64,000 nucleotides of DNA from Sipunculus nudus (lineage: Eukaryota; Annelida; Sipuncula; Golfingiida; Sipunculidae). Of this stretch, positions 62,222 to 64,000 are shown piece by piece; position 1 is the first letter of the stretch, and every line of letters starts with the position of its first letter. Location: NCBI GenBank assembly GCA_026874595.1, contig CM049321.1:25533479-25597478 (forward strand), read 5' to 3'. Below the pieces are notes generated by a model. The model ran no database searches, was not told the DNA's origin, and saw only the letters and a program-made list of their open reading frames with translations. A program made the position numbers and the translations under genes.

Positions 62222-62340
62222 ATGTCCAAAAATACGAAATAATTATTGTAGGCACGCTGCACCTCGTTATGAAACGTGAAAGTTTCAAAACTCCGGGAAC
62301 ACGCGTCCAAAAGAATCCAAATTCAGGAAAACAGGACGAG
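62222..62340 (+). CDS. Gene 4, second coding exon: first half of MIB/HERC2 domain
   Basis: 3' splice site (AGAAATTGCAG) ending at 62221; donor GACGAG|GTAAAC. Joined in phase 1 it encodes 40 residues without a stop, ending PGTRVQKNPNSGKQDE. This aligns with the PGTLVKRG segment of gene 3 and keeps the QD of the canonical domain, though R-G-x-D-W is degraded. It ends in phase 0 at the same domain position as gene 3. Confidence 0.75.
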
Positions 62341-62384
62341 GTAAACTACTTTCATAATTAGTTAAATTTAACACCATATTAGAC

Positions 62385-62389
<5 letters not shown>

Positions 62390-62434
<45 letters not shown>
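62390..62434. repeat. (TA)n microsatellite in gene 4 intron
   Basis: TA run ending in a short TG run. Confidence 0.95.
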
Positions 62435-62442
<8 letters not shown>

Positions 62443-62534
62443 TTCTATGATAAAGAATTGCTTTCTGTTCACCTTATTCCTTGAACGCAGTAACAATCGG
62501 GTCTGTAATAATATGAAGCGGCTATGTAATGTTT

Positions 62535-62730
62535 ATTTGTCCCACATGCGGCGTATTTTCCTTTGTTCTAACTGTACGTTCAAATCTGCATGCATCACAG
62601 AGACATGAAAAGTGACCATGCTAGTGAAGTTGCATAGCGACTTTTCAAATATGGTAAAGAACTGGTGCGCTGCCAAAAAAAAATGACACGCGTGACCTTC
62701 GACCAAGGAGGCGGAGCATGTGGGACAAAT
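62535..62730. mobile_element. Small MITE-like element in the last intron of gene 4
   Basis: ATTTGTCCCACATGC at 62535-62549 and GCATGTGGGACAAAT at 62716-62730 are perfect 15-bp inverted ends around about 166 bp of non-coding sequence. Confidence 0.65.
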
Positions 62731-62851
62731 CAGTTATAGCCCAATGGAATGTGAAGCAAGCCATGAGATTTGCTTGGCTCGTTTCAATCATGGCAGGCTC
62801 ACCTAAACGGCTCGCCAGCCATGTGACACGCTATAACTAATACATATATAT

Positions 62852-62853
62852 AC

Positions 62854-62884
<31 letters not shown>

Positions 62885-62910
62885 CATATATGTATATATA
62901 TATCTATCTA
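62852..62910. repeat. (GT)n then TA-rich microsatellite
   Basis: GTGTGT run at about 62853-62881 followed by TATA-rich sequence. Confidence 0.9.
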
Positions 62911-62950
62911 TATTTATAAATATATCTGATAATTTTGTTTTGTTTAAAAG

Positions 62951-63100
62951 GATAAAATAATCCCTTCTGGTGAAGGCACCGTGTTATCCACAGGTGCGCC
63001 ATATGGCCGCGTGTTCGTCAAATGGGATAACGGCATGACCACGTTGTGTTGCGCAGGATTCGGTGGCAAATACGATATTCAGCTTGCTGACTCCAGTTAA
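62951..63100 (+). CDS. Gene 4, last coding exon: second half of MIB/HERC2 domain
   Basis: 3' splice site (TTTGTTTAAAAG) ending at 62950. In phase 0 it encodes 49 residues and TAA, with GEGTVLSTG, VFVKWDNG and GGKYDIQLAD, an even closer match to the MIB/HERC2 pattern than gene 3. The integrity of this exon argues against long-standing neutral decay of the gene. Confidence 0.88.
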   Translation, partial: DKIIPSGEGTVLSTGAPYGRVFVKWDNGMTTLCCAGFGGKYDIQLADSS

Positions 63101-64000
63101 ACAAGAGAGAACTTTGACAACTGGGCGTTTGTGAAGTATTATTTCTTCAGGGGAAATAATATTGATATTGTGTATTTTTATACTGTGTTTAGGGCCAACA
63201 GCCGCCAAGGGTTTCCAATATATAATGAGTTTGCCCGTTTGGTATTTGGCGGCAAAGGGTTTCTCGTGTGACGACACTTGAGAGTTAGATAGTCTGTGGT
63301 CCATTAAACCTATGGCCTGTCTATCGTGGTGTAAGAAATATGGCTGTCAACTGGTGTTGGTACAGGGTAATCTGCTGGTGCTGAATCAAGACACTAGTTT
63401 AAATCGCCACGTGGCGGCCGGAAAACGAACCTTATATGATCACTTAGTGTAATACAGGAACATTTATACCTTATATTAGTGTTTAACATCATAAAAGTGT
63501 AACATTTGTTTTATGTATCAGTAAATTTCATATTATATATGTATAAGTATATGCATACGCATATGAATGCATAGGCACCCATCTTTGTAGTTTAAGTTGA
63601 TTTCCCACGCTGTTTTTATTGGATCAAATTTAATTTTTAATGGGTATAATCACAGCGTATTCCACTATAAATCTGTAAAAAACAGAACTGTCCGAGAAAT
63701 ATTGTTGTGGAGTGAATTTCACAAATGCATATGGTCCACAGCGAAAAACACATTTTTCAAGTAGATGTATATTTCTGAAAATCAAAAAGAAAGGAATCAC
63801 ATTGTAAGTTATCGAAGAAGATCGCAAACCTGTGACCTTCAGCTAGACATTCAAGGTCAAATGAGCCAAAATGCATGATTTTGCTGAACCTCATAACTTT
63901 TTGTCATTCGGTAAGTTTGGCATTTTTTCCACTCAAATTGATATTTGTATTTGTATTTCATGGGTCTTCACCTATCCGCCTCGAACAGTCCCCCTCCCCC
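63101..64000. other. Gene 4 3' flank; no further gene seen
   Basis: Minus-strand frames at 62984-63304 and 63630-63827 are unsupported; the first overlaps the antisense of gene 4's last exon. No AATAAA was noticed close after the stop; ATTAAA occurs near 63303. Confidence 0.45.

Overview
The window looks like AT-rich animal nuclear DNA, most likely from a mollusc and probably a bivalve. The reasons are intron-containing genes with GT-AG splice sites, a local expansion of RING/B-box (TRIM-like) genes, long (TA)n microsatellites, tRNA-derived SINEs, many short inverted-repeat (MITE-like) elements and abundant diverged low-copy repeats. The species call is inference; nothing here fixes it.

The only convincing host genes are four paralogous RING/B-box/coiled-coil genes: gene 1 (minus, coding exon 9479-10541), gene 2 (plus, 25707-26754), gene 3 (plus, 36479-39764) and gene 4 (plus, 61147-63100). 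Each has one large exon of about 1.05 kb that starts a few bases after a 3' splice site. In each, that exon ends in a phase-1 splice donor shortly after a conserved (V/L)GxL motif. In genes 3 and 4 two small downstream exons can be read by eye. Together they encode a MIB/HERC2 domain split by a phase-0 intron at the same position. The proteins are therefore predicted RING - B-box1 - B-box2 - coiled coil - MIB/HERC2 ubiquitin ligases, a domain combination outside the vertebrate TRIM classes I know. Gene 4 is damaged: a zinc-ligand Cys is Trp and a T7 run shifts the frame. The last exons of gene 2 are uncertain (a short alternative end is proposed at 30556-30629), and those of gene 1 were not found.

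Layout. 0.4-9 kb: nested diverged repeats (families A, B and C). 9.4-10.5 kb: gene 1, between two direct copies of a 2.1-2.3 kb repeat that carries nuclear-receptor-type DR1 motifs. 12.9-18 kb: unassigned sequence and two tandem-repeat fields. 18.3-20.3 kb: broken minus-strand non-LTR retrotransposon. 20.4-25.6 kb: TA arrays, a hairpin, a SINE and MITEs. 25.7-26.8 kb: gene 2. 27.8-28.6 kb: solo LTR. 31-34 kb: first copy of a segmental duplication, split by an inverted-repeat element. 36.5-39.8 kb: gene 3. 42.2-47.2 kb: truncated LTR retrotransposon of the same family as the solo LTR, with integrase before reverse transcriptase (Gmr1-like order). 47.5-56.6 kb: repeats, a pogo-like element, a SINE and a 59-bp tandem array. 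56.8-59 kb: second copy of the segmental duplication, split by a different element. 61.1-63.1 kb: gene 4.

The cluster reads as a young, actively rearranging family of candidate E3 ligases in a repeat-rich neighbourhood. All alignments were made by eye, so percentages and exact repeat edges are approximate.
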